Assembly: GCA_903842455.1 (NCBI GenBank)
Contig: CAIMLX010000205.1
Span: forward strand, 124,001 to 188,000
Direction of reading: 5' to 3'
Length of the DNA stretch: 64,000 nucleotides
From: an uncultured Hyphomicrobiales bacterium
Lineage (GTDB): Bacteria; Pseudomonadota; Alphaproteobacteria; Rhizobiales; Devosiaceae
Made by a program: the position numbers and the translations under genes. The notes under the pieces are model-generated. The model made no database searches. It had not been told where the DNA came from and was given only the letters and a program-made list of their open reading frames with translations. Within the stretch, counting starts at the first letter, position 1. Each line of letters begins with the position of its first letter. Positions 52,436 to 63,547 of this stretch are shown here, in pieces.

Positions 52436-53059
52436 TTGGCTGCCGACGACGACCTCATCGCCAGAATCGCCAGTAGGCTGCTGGCGTCACCCGAGCCGGT
52501 GGCGCCCGCGGCGATGATTCCCGACTGGGCGCCCGACATCCCGCCCGACCGCCCGCCGGTTCCCGCTGCCGTGCTGATCAGCCTCGTCCGCCGGCCTGAG
52601 GGGGTGTCGATCCTCTACACCGAGCGCTCGCCGGACCTGCGCTCCCACTCGGGGCAGATTGCGTTCCCGGGCGGCAAGATCGACCCCGAGGACAGCGGTC
52701 CCGGCGCCGCAGCGGTGCGCGAAGCGGGCGAGGAAGTTGCGATGCACGCCGGCGATGCGCGCATCCTCGGCTACATGCCGCTCTACTATACCGGCACCAA
52801 CTACCTGATCACCCCGGTGATCGCCGAAGTCACGCCCCGCGGCCCGTTCATCCCCAATCCAGGCGAGGTTCGATCCGTGTTCGAGGTGCCGCTCGCCTAC
52901 CTGATGGAGCCCGGAAGCTACTCGACCTTTCGTATCAATCGGGCAGGGCGCGAGCACTCGACCTGGCAGATCAATCATTCCGGGCTTGTCATCTGGGGAA
53001 TAACGGCGAACCTTACGCGACGTTTCCACGATCTGGCGTTGCGCCCGGAGGGCGGTTGA
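52436..53059 (+). CDS. CoA pyrophosphatase (Nudix, NudL/PCD1-like)
   Basis: Splits CoA or its oxidised forms to 4'-phosphopantetheine and 3',5'-ADP. The 207 residues carry the CoA-specific element LYTERSPDLRSHSGQIAFPGG just before the Nudix region (DSGPGAAAVREAGEEVAMH). An Ala at the end of the box is normal in this sub-family. TTG 52436 is the start, with GGAG 6 bases upstream. It overlaps the start of the CCA-adding enzyme gene by 4 bases. Confidence 0.88.
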   Translation: MAADDDLIARIASRLLASPEPVAPAAMIPDWAPDIPPDRPPVPAAVLISLVRRPEGVSILYTERSPDLRSHSGQIAFPGGKIDPEDSGPGAAAVREAGEEVAMHAGDARILGYMPLYYTGTNYLITPVIAEVTPRGPFIPNPGEVRSVFEVPLAYLMEPGSYSTFRINRAGREHSTWQINHSGLVIWGITANLTRRFHDLALRPEGG

Positions 53060-54249
53060 ACACGGGGGATGCAGAAGGCCGGCTGAAGCGCTCCGAGTGG
53101 CTGATGCGCCCGGAAACGCAGCGCCTGATGGCGATGCTCGATGGCGCGCAGGGCCGTACCCGCGCCGTTGGCGGCATCGTTCGCGACACGCTGCTCGACC
53201 TGCCGCGCGAGGCGGCCGACATCGACCTGGCCACCGAACTGACGCCGGCCGAGGTCATCGAAAGGGCAGGGCGCGCGGGTGTCTCCGTCTACCCTACCGG
53301 ATTGGCCCACGGCACCGTCACCCTCAAGCTCGACAGCCTCGCCGCCGAGGTCACCACGCTGCGCGAAGACGTCGAGACCGATGGCCGCCACGCCGTGGTC
53401 CGCTTCGGCACGAGCTGGCGACACGACGCCTCGCGGCGGGACTTCACCCTCAATGCGCTCTACGCCGGGATGGACGGTACGCTGTTCGACCCGCTCGGCG
53501 GCCTCGACGATCTGCTGGCGCGCAAGGTGCGCTTCATCGGCAATCCGGCCCGCCGGATCGAGGAGGATCGGCTGCGCGTCTACCGTTTCTTCCGCTTCTC
53601 TGCGAGCCACGCGGCCGAGCGCCTTGACCCCGACGGCTATGCCGCCTGCCAGGCCGCCGCAGGGACGCTGGGACGTCTGGCAGCCGAGCGGGTCGGCGCC
53701 GAAATGCGCCGGATGCTGTCGCTCGCCAAGGTCTCCAACACGCTCGCCGCGATGGTTCGCGCCGATGTTCTGGCGATCCCCGAGGACGCGTTGAAGCTGC
53801 TGCATCATTACGAGCGCCGCGGCAGGCGCTCCGACCTGACCGGCCGCCTCGCCATCCTGCTGACCGCGATGCCCGCCGAAGCGTTGCAGGAGAGCTGGCG
53901 GCTGTCGAACGACGAGATGCGCACGGCGCAGGCCGTATTGACGGTGGCGCAACTGCTGGGCGACTTCCGGATCTACGAAGCGGCCTACCGGCACCCGGCA
54001 GCGTTGGCCGACGGCGTGGAGGTGGCGATGGTCCTGGCGCACTGGGGTGAAGCGGGACGGGCGGCCGTGCTCGAACAACTCGAACGGCTCGACGTGCCGC
54101 AATTCCCGCTTGGCGGCGAGCATCTCATGGCAGCGGGAATAAAGCCCGGTCCGGCACTCGGCACGGAACTCGAGCGGCTTGAACGGCTCTGGATCGAGGG
54201 CGGGTTCGCCCTCGACCGGGATGCGCTACTGGCGCTGGCGCGCCGTTGA
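53056..54249 (+). CDS. CCA tRNA nucleotidyltransferase / poly(A) polymerase family
   Basis: Adds or repairs the 3' CCA end of tRNA. The 397 residues show RAVGGIVRDTLL, then ADIDLAT with the catalytic Asp pair near 55, RRDFTLNALYA near 125, and RFIGNPARRIEEDRLRVYRFFRF. The start is TTG 53056, which overlaps the Nudix stop; GGAGGG lies 4 bases before. The Nudix-CCA gene pair is common in Hyphomicrobiales. Confidence 0.93.
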   Translation: MNTGDAEGRLKRSEWLMRPETQRLMAMLDGAQGRTRAVGGIVRDTLLDLPREAADIDLATELTPAEVIERAGRAGVSVYPTGLAHGTVTLKLDSLAAEVTTLREDVETDGRHAVVRFGTSWRHDASRRDFTLNALYAGMDGTLFDPLGGLDDLLARKVRFIGNPARRIEEDRLRVYRFFRFSASHAAERLDPDGYAACQAAAGTLGRLAAERVGAEMRRMLSLAKVSNTLAAMVRADVLAIPEDALKLLHHYERRGRRSDLTGRLAILLTAMPAEALQESWRLSNDEMRTAQAVLTVAQLLGDFRIYEAAYRHPAALADGVEVAMVLAHWGEAGRAAVLEQLERLDVPQFPLGGEHLMAAGIKPGPALGTELERLERLWIEGGFALDRDALLALARR

Positions 54250-54438
54250 TCAGGTCGGCTGCGCGCCTTTGTCCTGCACCCGCGCCTTGATCTGCTCGAC
54301 CAGGCTGGGGCGAACTTCGTCCTCGCCGTGCGCCGAGCGCAGGTGTTCGGCGGCGCGACGCACCACCTCGGCACTCTCCTCGCCTTCGGTATGCCACTGA
54401 CACCCAGGAACAAGAGTGCCGCACTCGAACGATTTCAT
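54250..54438 (-). CDS. DUF1059 small protein
   Basis: A 62-residue protein with the DUF1059 pattern: MKSFECGTLVPGCQWHTEG, then EHLRSAHGEDE and a basic KARVQDK end. The two cysteines and a His recall a small metal or redox site, but no function is known. ATG 54438 has GGAG 7 bases upstream. It ends exactly beside the stop of the convergent CCA enzyme gene. Confidence 0.82.
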   Translation of the reverse strand: MKSFECGTLVPGCQWHTEGEESAEVVRRAAEHLRSAHGEDEVRPSLVEQIKARVQDKGAQPT

Positions 54439-54606
54439 GAATCTGCTCCGGTTGTACGAGCCCCGTGGGTAAACGCTGGTTGTCGTTGTTCGTTCCTTCA
54501 TCGACTGCTGCGGCCGGGACAAGAAACCTTAATACTTGTCAGAGATAGATCAGTGGGAGGGCATGCGGCGCGGGCGTTTTACTGCCGCATTGGAGTTGGC
54601 AGGCGA

Positions 54607-55776
54607 ATGGTTATCCCAAGGGTTGAGCAACCCCGATATCTCACGATCGTTGTCTGCGACGAAGACACTGCCCCTGAGGCCGACAGCCTGGCAGGGCAGC
54701 TGGAATTGCCGTTGTGGCTGCTCGGCTGCCAGAACCACATCGTTCTTGACGACGTCGCCCAGGTCATTGTGGGCATCAACATGCGCAACGCGGCGTCCGT
54801 CGACGCCCTGAAGCTTCTTCTGTCGAAACTGCCTCCCAAGGTGCTGCGCCGCTTCATCGTCGACAATGGCACGGCCACCTATGTGACGCGCGTTCAGGCC
54901 AATGCTCTCGGGGCGACCCACCACGTCACCCGTCACCGGGCTGTCGCGGAACTGCGACGCGACCTGTCGAGCACGGCCGAGCTCGCCGCACCCATCCCGC
55001 CCGCCAAACGCGCGCTGATCGCAGCCGCACCGGGTGGAAGGTCCGCGTTATCGGCAGGCAAGGCCATCGCAGGGCTGTTCGAGGGGCTGGTCGGGGACAG
55101 GGTGATCGACGCCGACATAGTCGATTTGGCCAGCTCCGAGGTGCTTGCGGATGTCACGGCCATTGGTGGCGAGCGGTGGCTGGACACAGTGCGCCAGCAT
55201 CACGAAAGCACGTTTCAGCACTGTCTGCTGGTCGCCGGCGTCGCTGCGACTTACGCCGCAAAGAACGGCCTCAATCACTACGCTGCCCATGCCCTGGTGA
55301 ACGCCGCGCTGCTGCATGACGTCGGCAAGGCCGTGGTACCCAAGCAGATCCTCGACAAGCCGGGCAAGCTGACGGACGGCGAACTCTCGGTCATCAAACG
55401 CCATCCGCGCGCCGGCTACGACTACCTGAAGTCGCACGCCGAGCTGCCCGAGGCGGTCCTCGACGCGGTGCTGCACCATCACGAGGCGCTCGACGGCAGC
55501 GGCTATCCGGATGGCCTCAAGGGCGATCAGATCCCCCCGCTGACTCGCATCCTCACCGTCTGCGATGTGTTCGCGGCGATCGTCGAGAAGCGGTCATACA
55601 AGTCGGCGCAGCCGACTACATCCGCCATCATGACGCTGGTCGACATGGCGCTGCGCAGCCGCGTCGACTACGAGGCGGTCCGCCGCCTCGCGTCCGCCTT
55701 CAGCATCCCGCTGCCGCAGACACTGGAAGAACTCGCCGCTTCGCTGGCACAGCCGACCCGCGCCCAAGCCTCTTAG
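54607..55776 (+). CDS. HD-GYP domain protein (likely cyclic-di-GMP phosphodiesterase)
   Basis: A 389-residue soluble protein. The first ~190 residues resemble no domain I can name. The HD-GYP part from about 195 has [27 protein letters not shown] (HD), [12 protein letters not shown] and [21 protein letters not shown] (GYP), so the metal and signature residues are intact. It could break cyclic-di-GMP, in contrast to the GGDEF/EAL protein at 31056. ATG 54607 is used. It overlaps the end of hemF by 4 bases. Confidence 0.86.
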   Translation: MVIPRVEQPRYLTIVVCDEDTAPEADSLAGQLELPLWLLGCQNHIVLDDVAQVIVGINMRNAASVDALKLLLSKLPPKVLRRFIVDNGTATYVTRVQANALGATHHVTRHRAVAELRRDLSSTAELAAPIPPAKRALIAAAPGGRSALSAGKAIAGLFEGLVGDRVIDADIVDLASSEVLADVTAIGGERWLDTVRQHHESTFQHCLLVAGVAATYAAKNGLNHYAAHALVNAALLHDVGKAVVPKQILDKPGKLTDGELSVIKRHPRAGYDYLKSHAELPEAVLDAVLHHHEALDGSGYPDGLKGDQIPPLTRILTVCDVFAAIVEKRSYKSAQPTTSAIMTLVDMALRSRVDYEAVRRLASAFSIPLPQTLEELAASLAQPTRAQAS

Positions 55777-56645
55777 GGCCACTTCACCGCCGGGGGCATC
55801 GAGGAGAGAATGGCCTCGACGTTGCCGCCGGTTTTCAGTCCGAAGGTCGTGCCGCGGTCGTAGAGCAGGTTGAACTCCACATAGCGGCCCCGGCGGACCA
55901 GTTGCTCTTCGCGGTCGGCCTCCGTCCACGGCATCTCGAAATTGCGGCGGACGAGCCGGGGATAGACGTCGAGGAACGCCCGGCCGACATCTTGGGTGAA
56001 GGCGAAGTCCGCTGCCCAGTCCTCGGTCGAGTGCCGGTCGTAGAAGATCCCGCCGATGCCGCGCGGCTCGTTGCGGTGGGCCAGCCAGAAATACTCGTCG
56101 CACCACTTCTTGTAGGCGGCATAGTCGACGCCCGGGTGCGCGTGGCAGGCGGCCTGGTACGCCGCGTGGAAATCGGCGGAGTCGGGATCGGACTGGACGC
56201 GCCGCCGATCCAGCACCGGCGTCAGGTCGCCGCCGCCGCCGAACCAGTACTTCCCGGTCACGATCATCCGCGTGTTCATATGCGCTGCCGGGACATTGGG
56301 GTTCCAGGGGTGGATGATCACCGAAACCCCGGCGCTCCAGAACTCGGCGCCCGCCTCGGTGTGCGGCATCTGCCGGGCGAATTCCTCGGTGAACTGCCCG
56401 TGCACGACCGAGATGTGGACGCCGGCCTTTTCGAACACCCGGCCGTGCAGCATGCCCATCTCGCCGCCGCCGCCATCCTCGCGCGACCACGGCTTCAGCT
56501 CGAACCGGCCGGCCGGGCGGTCGGCGTGCGGGCCCCGCACGTCATCCTCGATGGCCTCGAGCCGCGCCACCAGATCGTCGCGGACCTGGCGAAACCAGAG
56601 GGCAGCGCGCTCCGTCTTTGAGTCAATGTCGGCGGGCAAGGTCAT
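55773..56645 (-). CDS. hemF: Oxygen-dependent coproporphyrinogen III oxidase
   Basis: Oxidative decarboxylation of coproporphyrinogen III in haem synthesis. The 290 residues show [22 protein letters not shown]-type sequence near 50-70, [12 protein letters not shown] near 145, and [24 protein letters not shown] and SMPPAVKWP near the end. It overlaps the methyltransferase stop upstream by ATGA. Haem supply fits the cytochrome bc1 operon close by. Confidence 0.96.
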   Translation of the reverse strand: MTLPADIDSKTERAALWFRQVRDDLVARLEAIEDDVRGPHADRPAGRFELKPWSREDGGGGEMGMLHGRVFEKAGVHISVVHGQFTEEFARQMPHTEAGAEFWSAGVSVIIHPWNPNVPAAHMNTRMIVTGKYWFGGGGDLTPVLDRRRVQSDPDSADFHAAYQAACHAHPGVDYAAYKKWCDEYFWLAHRNEPRGIGGIFYDRHSTEDWAADFAFTQDVGRAFLDVYPRLVRRNFEMPWTEADREEQLVRRGRYVEFNLLYDRGTTFGLKTGGNVEAILSSMPPAVKWP

Positions 56646-57118
56646 GTCAGTGCTTCAAAATGGCCGGTCTGGCGGAGTGCTTCCCCTAGCACGAGGCTGG
56701 CGGCCACCGCCACGTTGAGCGAGCGCATTGCTTGTCGCATGGGGATGCGGACCCGCATTTCCGCCACCTTAGCTACCGCGTCAGGTACGCCGGCGCTCTC
56801 GCGGCCCATCAACAGGATATCGTCCGGCGCATAGCGCGCCGCATAAACCGACGTTGGCGCCTTGGTCGTCAGCAGCACGAGGCGGCGACCCGATTCCAGC
56901 TGCCAGCCACGAAAGTGGGCCCAGCTCGCATGCTCGGTGAACTCGGCATGCTCGAGGTAGTCGAGCGCGCCGCGTTTGATCGACTTCGCCGAGAAGGCGA
57001 AGCCGGTCGGGTGGATGATGTGGACATGCACGCCAAGGCAGGCGCCGAGTCGCAGCATGGTGCCGGTATTCTGCGCGATGTCGGGCTGGTAGAGGGCGAG
57101 GGCGATGCTGATTTTCAG
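56642..57118 (-). CDS. trmL: tRNA (cytidine/uridine-2'-O)-methyltransferase TrmL-like
   Basis: A SPOUT-class methyltransferase for the wobble 2'-O position, about 158 residues. It has [21 protein letters not shown], then [30 protein letters not shown], and [27 protein letters not shown], which covers the knot. No ATG, GTG or TTG sits at the expected start; the frame reaches CTG 57118 (then AAA ATC AGC) just where homologues begin. Upstream codons run through the promoter region (ACTATAG near 57165). CTG use is therefore suggested but unproven. Confidence 0.85.
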   Translation of the reverse strand: MKISIALALYQPDIAQNTGTMLRLGACLGVHVHIIHPTGFAFSAKSIKRGALDYLEHAEFTEHASWAHFRGWQLESGRRLVLLTTKAPTSVYAARYAPDDILLMGRESAGVPDAVAKVAEMRVRIPMRQAMRSLNVAVAASLVLGEALRQTGHFEALT

Positions 57119-57337
57119 TGGACTCGTGTTGTAAGGTTTGACGGAGTTCTGCAGCGGGTTGCTATAGTGTCGCAGCGGCGGAAAGTCATCTGTGGCGGCG
57201 CTGGACAAGCTGGCATGACAGTGCCACAAGAACGCCCAAATCACGCGCCTTTGAGGGCGGGGTCGGCTATGCTCGCACAAGCGGGGAGCCAGACGGCACC
57301 GAGGCGCTGATCAAGGCACAATAGACGGAAGCTAACC

Positions 57338-57880
57338 TTGGCGACGCAATCCAATTCGGCACATCAGGAAGGCCCCGCTGCGGGCCGGCGCGACTTTCTT
57401 TATGTCGCGGCAGGCGCGGTTGGCGCAGTTGGCGTGGCAGGCATTGCCTGGCCGCTCATCAACACGCTCAACCCCGACGCTTCGGTGCTGGCGCTTGCCA
57501 GCATCGAGTTCGACATTTCGAACATTGCCGAGGGCGAGTCGGTCACCATCAAGTGGCGCGGGCTGCCGGTATTCATCCGTCACCGCACGGCCGCCGAGAT
57601 CGAAGCGGCCAAGGCCGTGCCGATGGGCGACCTCAAGGACCCCGAGACCGACGAGCAGCGCACCAAGCCGGGCTACGAGCAGTGGCTGATCATGATCGCA
57701 AACTGTACGCACCTCGGTTGCATCCCGGTCGGCGAAGCCGGCGAGTTCGGCGGCTGGTTCTGCCCATGCCACGGCTCGGATTATGATACCGCCGGCCGTA
57801 TCCGAAAGGGCCCCGCACCGACCAACCTGGTGCTGCCGCCCTATGAATTCGTCACCGATACGCTCGTGCAGATCGGCTAA
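57338..57880 (+). CDS. petA: Ubiquinol-cytochrome c reductase Rieske iron-sulfur subunit
   Basis: Rieske protein of complex III, 180 residues. A twin-arginine-type anchor (GRRDFLYVAAGAVGAVGVAG) leads into the soluble domain. The 2Fe-2S ligands are in CTHLGC near 126-131 and CPCHGS near 146-151. TTG 57338 is the start with GGAAG 6 bases upstream. It begins the petABC operon, 12 bases before petB. The divergent trmL-hemF pair shares the promoter region. Confidence 0.96.
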   Translation: MATQSNSAHQEGPAAGRRDFLYVAAGAVGAVGVAGIAWPLINTLNPDASVLALASIEFDISNIAEGESVTIKWRGLPVFIRHRTAAEIEAAKAVPMGDLKDPETDEQRTKPGYEQWLIMIANCTHLGCIPVGEAGEFGGWFCPCHGSDYDTAGRIRKGPAPTNLVLPPYEFVTDTLVQIG

Positions 57881-57892
57881 GGGACAACAAGA

Positions 57893-59179
57893 ATGGCTCA
57901 CGAATCCAGTTACGTCCCGGGCAACGCCGTCGAGAAGTGGGTCGACGAACGACTGCCGATCGTCAGGTTTGCCAAAGAGCACCTCGTCGATTTCCCCACG
58001 CCGAAGAACCTCAACTACTGGTGGACCTTCGGCGGCATCCTCGCCTTCATGCTCGTGGTGCAGATCGTCACGGGGATCATCCTCGCCATGCACTACACCC
58101 CGCATGTCGCGATGGCCTTCGACTCGGTCGAGCATATCCGTCGTGACGTGAACGGCGGGCGCATCATCCAGGCTGTCCACGCCGTGGGCGCTTCGATGTT
58201 CTTCTTCGCGGTCTACATCCACATGTTCCGCGGGCTCTACTTCGGCTCGTACAAGGCGCCGCGCGAGATTCTCTGGATCCTCGGCGTGCTGCTGTTCGTG
58301 CTGATGGTGACGACGGCGTTCATGGGATACGTGCTGCCGTGGGGCCAGATGAGCTTCTGGGCCGCTACCGTGATCACCAACATCGTGGCCGCCATCCCGG
58401 TGGTCGGTGACCCGATCCTGCAGCTGCTGCGTGGCGGCTTCGCGGTCGACAATGCCACGCTCAACCGGTTCTTCTCGCTGCACTACCTGCTGCCATTCGT
58501 CATCGCGGCGGTGGTCGGGCTGCATGTGTGGGCACTGCACATTCCGGGCAATAACAACCCGGTCGGCGTCGATGTGAAGTCCACGCGCGACACCGTCCCC
58601 TTCCATCCGTACTACACGATGAAGGACCTGTTCGCGATCGTGGTGTTCTGCATCCCGTTCGCCTGGTTCGTGTTCTTCGCGCCCGACCTGCTGGGTCACG
58701 CCGACAACTACATCATGGCCAACAGCCAGGTGACGCCGGCCCACATCGTGCCCGAATGGTACTTCCTGCCGTTCTACGCGATCCTGCGCGCCATCGACTT
58801 CAACATCCTGTTCATCGACTCTAAGCTTGGCGGCGTCATCTTCTTCGCCGGCTCGCTGCTGGTGCTGTTCTTCGTGCCATGGCTCGACACCTCCAAGGTG
58901 CGCTCGGGTTCGTTCCGGCCGGTGTTCAAGTGGTTCTACTGGCTGTTCATCGTCAACTTCGTGATGCTGGCCTACCTCGGCGCCTCGGCGGCCGACGGCA
59001 ATGTGCTCGGCATCCCCGTGGCGGACTTCTCGAAGATCTGCACCGTCTACTACTTCGCCTACTTCATCGTCATCCTGCCGCTGCTCGGCCGGTTCGAAGT
59101 TCCGCGGCCCCTTCCGCCGTCGATCTCCGAGTCCGTGCTCAAGCACGATGCCGCTCACGCGGCGCAGGCGACACACTGA
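57893..59179 (+). CDS. petB: Cytochrome b of complex III
   Basis: The 428-residue membrane core with two b haems and both quinone sites. It has [38 protein letters not shown] with haem His, [12 protein letters not shown], and [14 protein letters not shown], the Q-site PEW motif. About eight to nine helices are visible. It follows petA and is 19 bases before petC. Confidence 0.97.
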   Translation: MAHESSYVPGNAVEKWVDERLPIVRFAKEHLVDFPTPKNLNYWWTFGGILAFMLVVQIVTGIILAMHYTPHVAMAFDSVEHIRRDVNGGRIIQAVHAVGASMFFFAVYIHMFRGLYFGSYKAPREILWILGVLLFVLMVTTAFMGYVLPWGQMSFWAATVITNIVAAIPVVGDPILQLLRGGFAVDNATLNRFFSLHYLLPFVIAAVVGLHVWALHIPGNNNPVGVDVKSTRDTVPFHPYYTMKDLFAIVVFCIPFAWFVFFAPDLLGHADNYIMANSQVTPAHIVPEWYFLPFYAILRAIDFNILFIDSKLGGVIFFAGSLLVLFFVPWLDTSKVRSGSFRPVFKWFYWLFIVNFVMLAYLGASAADGNVLGIPVADFSKICTVYYFAYFIVILPLLGRFEVPRPLPPSISESVLKHDAAHAAQATH

Positions 59180-59198
59180 GTTTCGGGGCTGCTACCAA

Positions 59199-60065
59199 AT
59201 GAACAAGATCAAGAGCATCCTCAGCGCCCTGTGCATCGGCCTGATTGCCGCTGCCACCCCGGTCCTCGCGGCCGAGGCGGGTCCGGAGATCAAGAAGGAG
59301 CCGTGGTCCTTCGCCGGTCTCTTCGGCACCTATGACCAGAACCAGCTGCAGCGCGGCTTCCAGGTGTTCCGCGAAGTCTGCTCCAGCTGCCACGGCGCCC
59401 GGCTGATCGCCTTCCGCAACCTGTCGGAAAGCGGCGGCCCGGAGTTCACGGAAGGCCAGGTGAAGGCGCTTGCTGCCGAGTACAGCATCGCCGACATCTC
59501 TGCCGAAGGCGGCACCCGTACCGCCGTCCCGGCCGATCGCTGGCCATCGCCGTTTGCCAACGACCTCGAGGCTGCCGAAGCCAATGGCGGCATCGCACCG
59601 CCCGACCTGTCGGTCATGGCCAAGGCCCGCAACACCAGCCAGCCGTTCCCGTGGTGGCTGCTGAACTACGTCACCCCCTACGCCGAAGGCGGCCCGGACT
59701 ACATCCATGCGCTGTTGACCGGCTACGAGGACGAGGTGCCCGAGGGCACTCACAATTCGGACGGTACCCCGTTCGAGCTGCCCGAGGGCAAGTACTACAA
59801 CCACTACTTCCCCGGCCACGCGATCGGCATGCCGCCGCCGCTTTCGGATGGTCTCGTCACCTATGCCGAGGCCGAGAACGGCACAGCCGTGCCGATGACG
59901 GTGGACCAGTACTCGCGCGACTTCGCCGCTTTCGCCATGTGGATGGCGGAGCCGCACCTCGTGGCCCGCAAGGAATCCGGCCTGCAGGTCATGGTGTTCC
60001 TGATCGTGCTCGCGGGTATCATGTACGTGGTGAAGCGCCGCCTGTGGGCAAAGGTCGAGCACTGA
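59199..60065 (+). CDS. petC: Cytochrome c1 of complex III
   Basis: A 288-residue protein with a signal peptide (cut after PVLA), haem motif CSSCH near 61-65, the RWPSPF and APPDLSVMAKAR stretches, an acidic patch, and a C-terminal anchor (VMVFLIVLAGIMYVVKRRLW). Met in HAIGMPPPL is the probable sixth haem ligand. ATG 59199 is used; the long upstream frame reads over petB. A terminator follows. Confidence 0.96.
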   Translation: MNKIKSILSALCIGLIAAATPVLAAEAGPEIKKEPWSFAGLFGTYDQNQLQRGFQVFREVCSSCHGARLIAFRNLSESGGPEFTEGQVKALAAEYSIADISAEGGTRTAVPADRWPSPFANDLEAAEANGGIAPPDLSVMAKARNTSQPFPWWLLNYVTPYAEGGPDYIHALLTGYEDEVPEGTHNSDGTPFELPEGKYYNHYFPGHAIGMPPPLSDGLVTYAEAENGTAVPMTVDQYSRDFAAFAMWMAEPHLVARKESGLQVMVFLIVLAGIMYVVKRRLWAKVEH

Positions 60066-60088
60066 GGCTCGCACTGACCCGTGATCTC

Positions 60089-60117
60089 GAGGGGCCCGCG
60101 CGGGCCCCTCTTCATTT
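60089..60117 (+). terminator. Terminator of the petABC operon
   Basis: GAGGGGCCCG (60089-60098) and CGGGCCCCTC (60101-60110) make a 10-bp stem with a 2-base gap as read (effectively a 4-base loop) followed by TTCATTT. Confidence 0.75.
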
Positions 60118-60185
60118 GTAGGCGACCGGACTTGCGATCCCGTGCGCTGTCGCAGATATTGGCGCTACCAAACATGGAGCCGCGC

Positions 60186-60377
60186 ATGTCTATCCTGCGT
60201 ACCGCACTCACCGCCGTCACGCTGGCGAAGCGTGTCGCCACGCATCCCGTGGTGCTCGCCGCCGCTCCGGTGCTCTTCAATCCCAAGGTGCAGGCGGCCG
60301 CCCGCGACGCGACCCTCACCGGTGCCTACAAGGCCGGCCAGCTGGCGCGGAAGATCATGCAGAGCACCAAGCGCTGA
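60186..60377 (+). CDS. Small hypothetical protein (63 aa)
   Basis: A basic, helical 63-residue protein: MSILRTALTAVTLAKRVATH begins it and KAGQLARKIMQSTKR ends it, with a hydrophobic centre (PVVLAAAPVLFN). ATG 60186 has GGAG 6 bases upstream; ATG 60174 is possible too. It lies between the bc1 operon and apt. No family is recognised. Confidence 0.6.
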   Translation: MSILRTALTAVTLAKRVATHPVVLAAAPVLFNPKVQAAARDATLTGAYKAGQLARKIMQSTKR

Positions 60378-60481
60378 GGCCTGTGCGCAACGCCTTGAGG
60401 CGCGACAGATTCGGGCTTTCGCAGGACGCTGCGAGACCATAGGGTCACCGGCGTTCTTTCGTTTCCCGCCCGGCTTTACCC

Positions 60482-61012
60482 ATGCTCGACCTGAAATCCC
60501 TCGTCCGCACCATCCCCGACTATCCGAAAAAGGGGATCCTGTTCCGTGACATCACCACGCTGATCGAGAATCCCGCCGGGTTCCGCGCCAGCATCGAGCG
60601 CATCGCCGACGCCCACCGTGGCGTCGGCATCACGCATGTCGCCGGCATCGAAGCGCGCGGCTTCATCTTCGGGGCAGGGGTGGCGATCGCCCTTGGCGTC
60701 GGCTTTGTGCCGGTGCGCAAGAAGGGCAAGTTGCCGGGTGAGACCATCGGGCAGAACTACGCCCTCGAATACGGCGTCGATACCATTGAAATCCATGCCG
60801 ACGTGATCAAGCCTGGCGACCACGTGCTGCTGGTCGACGACCTTATCGCGACTGGCGGCACGGCAGTGGCGGCCGTGTCGCTACTCCGCCGCACCGGCGC
60901 CGAGGTGAAGCATGCCGGCTTCGTCATCGACCTGTTTGACCTGGGTGGCGCGGAAAAGCTGCGCGCTGCTGGTGTCGACGTGTTCAAGCTCATCGACTTC
61001 GAAGGCCACTGA
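60482..61012 (+). CDS. apt: Adenine phosphoribosyltransferase
   Basis: Salvages adenine to AMP with PRPP. The 176 residues have the family opening [17 protein letters not shown], the EARGFIFGA stretch, [11 protein letters not shown], and the PRPP site [14 protein letters not shown] near 120-133. It competes with adenine deaminase (27978) for the same base, salvage against breakdown. It stands between a small gene and the sensor kinase pair. Confidence 0.96.
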   Translation: MLDLKSLVRTIPDYPKKGILFRDITTLIENPAGFRASIERIADAHRGVGITHVAGIEARGFIFGAGVAIALGVGFVPVRKKGKLPGETIGQNYALEYGVDTIEIHADVIKPGDHVLLVDDLIATGGTAVAAVSLLRRTGAEVKHAGFVIDLFDLGGAEKLRAAGVDVFKLIDFEGH

Positions 61013-61105
61013 GGCCGCATTCTCGATACGGCGTATCGCGCCCCGGCGGTTCGCGTCAGGGTTGCGATCGGTGCTAGGCTCAGGTGGGGGAGCAAGATCG
61101 CCGGC

Positions 61106-62529
61106 ATGAGCATTCGGGCACTGATAGCGGCGCTGGTCCTGTGGGGGATGCTGGTCCTTGGCGGAGTAGGCGCAATCGCCGCTTACGCCCTGTGGCAGTC
61201 CGGCTATCTCGCCCACCGCGTCAGCAGCGTACACGAGCGGCTGGTGGCACTGGCGGCCATTGACGGGGCAGCCAACCAGTATGGCGAGAACGTCGCCATG
61301 GTGCTGCTGCTCAACCGAAACGGTCTCGATATTCTGGGCAACTCGCGCGTGGCGATGGAGCGGCATTTCGCTCGCCTGTCGCAGGTAACGCGCGAGCAGA
61401 TCGCTGCGCTCGCCGGGGTGGGCAACGTGGAGGGCGCACTACCGGAGCTCGACAACACCCGTCGCATGACCGAACTCTACCACGCGATCGACCGCTCCAC
61501 CGCCCGCATGCTGATCCAGCTGCGCGAAGGCCGGCAGGACGAGGCGCGGTCGCTGTTCAACCTCGAGGTCGCATTCCGTCTGGCCAACGAGCTGCAGCCG
61601 CTGATCGACAAGGAGATGCAGGGGGAGCAGCTGGAGGTAGCCGAGGTGGAAGCGGCGGCGGCCCTGGCGCAGCAGCGGGTGACGATGCTCGCCATCGGTG
61701 TCGGCGGGGCCGGGCTCGTCGGAATGCTCCTCATCGCCGGGCTGGCCCTGCGGACAGTGCGCCGCAGCGAAGCACGGACACGGCTCGACAGCACGGTCGC
61801 TGACCAGGCGGTGCGCGACGCCGAGCGGCGACTGGGAGCACTCGAGATGCGGCGGGCGCAGTTTCTCGCCGATATCAGCCACGAGCTGCGCACACCCGTC
61901 ACCATCCTCCGCGGCGAGGCCGAAGTCGGGTTGCGCGGCTCGCCGGGTCCCAGCGACCTCCGGGAGACGCTGGAACGCGTACAGGGGCAGGCCACCGAAC
62001 TCGGTGAGCTGCTCGAAGACCTCATCACCTATGCCCGCGCCGAGTCGGGTGATCAGGATTTCCGCCCGCTTGTCGTCCCCCTCGCCGAAATCGTCACCGG
62101 CGCCGCGGGGGAGGGCTCCAGCCTTGCCGAGCCGCGAGAAGTCACCATTGCCACCGAACTGGCAGACGATGACGCCCTTGTCGAAGGCGACCCGCGCCGC
62201 TTGAAGCGCGTGCTGCTGATCGGCCTCGACAATGCGATCAAGCACTCCGCGCCGGGCAGCAAGGTCACCATCCGTACGCGCCGGGAGGGCAACAACGCCG
62301 TGATCGAAACGGTGGACGAGGGGCCAGGCCTCACCGACGAAGAGAAGCCACGCGTGTTCGAGCGGTTCTTTCGCGGCAGCGGCGAGCGTGAACTGCACAA
62401 TCGCGGCATCGGCATTGGCCTCGCCATCGCGCGGGAGATAATCGAACTGCATCGTGGCCGTATCAGCCTCGACAACCGGCCCGAAGGCGGCGCCACGCTC
62501 ACCGTCACGTTGCCCATCAGGGAGGCAAG

Positions 62530-62533
<4 letters not shown>
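61106..62533 (+). CDS. Sensor histidine kinase
   Basis: A 475-residue membrane kinase. Two helices (about 8-30 and 195-215) enclose a periplasmic helical sensor of about 165 residues. The dimerisation helix has the phospho-His in ISHELRTPVTIL near 257. The ATPase part shows the N box (LDNAIKHSAPG), DEGPGLTDEE and GIGIGLAIA. No HAMP domain is clear. It overlaps the regulator gene by ATGA. The signal is unknown. Confidence 0.92.
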
Positions 62534-63210
<677 letters not shown>

Positions 63211-63296
63211 CGTTCTCTCCAAATTCTAATCGTCGGCTCAACGGCATCTAACTTCAACGCCTTAGCATCCGTGTGGTTGGATCACGGGAGAGTGCT

Positions 63297-63494
63297 ATGG
63301 ACGGGTGGCCGCCAGTCAATGTCAGTCGGTTCGATGGCGAGAGCGAGCGTTCGTTCCGCTGGCGTGCGTCGCGTATCAACGAGATCGTCACCACCTTCCG
63401 TAACGGTCGCTACGACTCGGACAGCGGCGAACAGCTGGAGCAGGAATTGATCACGCTGCAGACCCCCAGCCACCGCGAGCTGCTTCTGAACTGA
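63297..63494 (+). CDS. Small hypothetical protein (65 aa)
   Basis: A 65-residue polar protein with a helical middle (FRWRASRINEIVTTFRNG) and acidic second half. ATG 63297 has GGGAG 7 bases upstream, and a clear terminator follows, which supports it as a single-gene unit. No family is recognised. Confidence 0.6.
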   Translation: MDGWPPVNVSRFDGESERSFRWRASRINEIVTTFRNGRYDSDSGEQLEQELITLQTPSHRELLLN

Positions 63495-63517
63495 TCGCTG
63501 CGACGAGTTCTGAACAG

Positions 63518-63542
63518 CGCCCGGTCCCGCCGGGCGTTTTTT
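63518..63542 (+). terminator. Rho-independent terminator
   Basis: CGCCCGG (63518-63524) and CCGGGCG (63530-63536) form a 7-bp stem with a 5-base loop followed by six T residues. It ends the small gene just upstream and faces the end of the gene at 63548. Confidence 0.9.
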
Positions 63543-63547
63543 GTCGT

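Noticed and set aside
52436-53059. Broken Nudix box (Ala in place of the last Gly) in the CoA pyrophosphatase
   Set aside because: The same residue occurs in the normal NudL-type sub-family, so it is not a defect.
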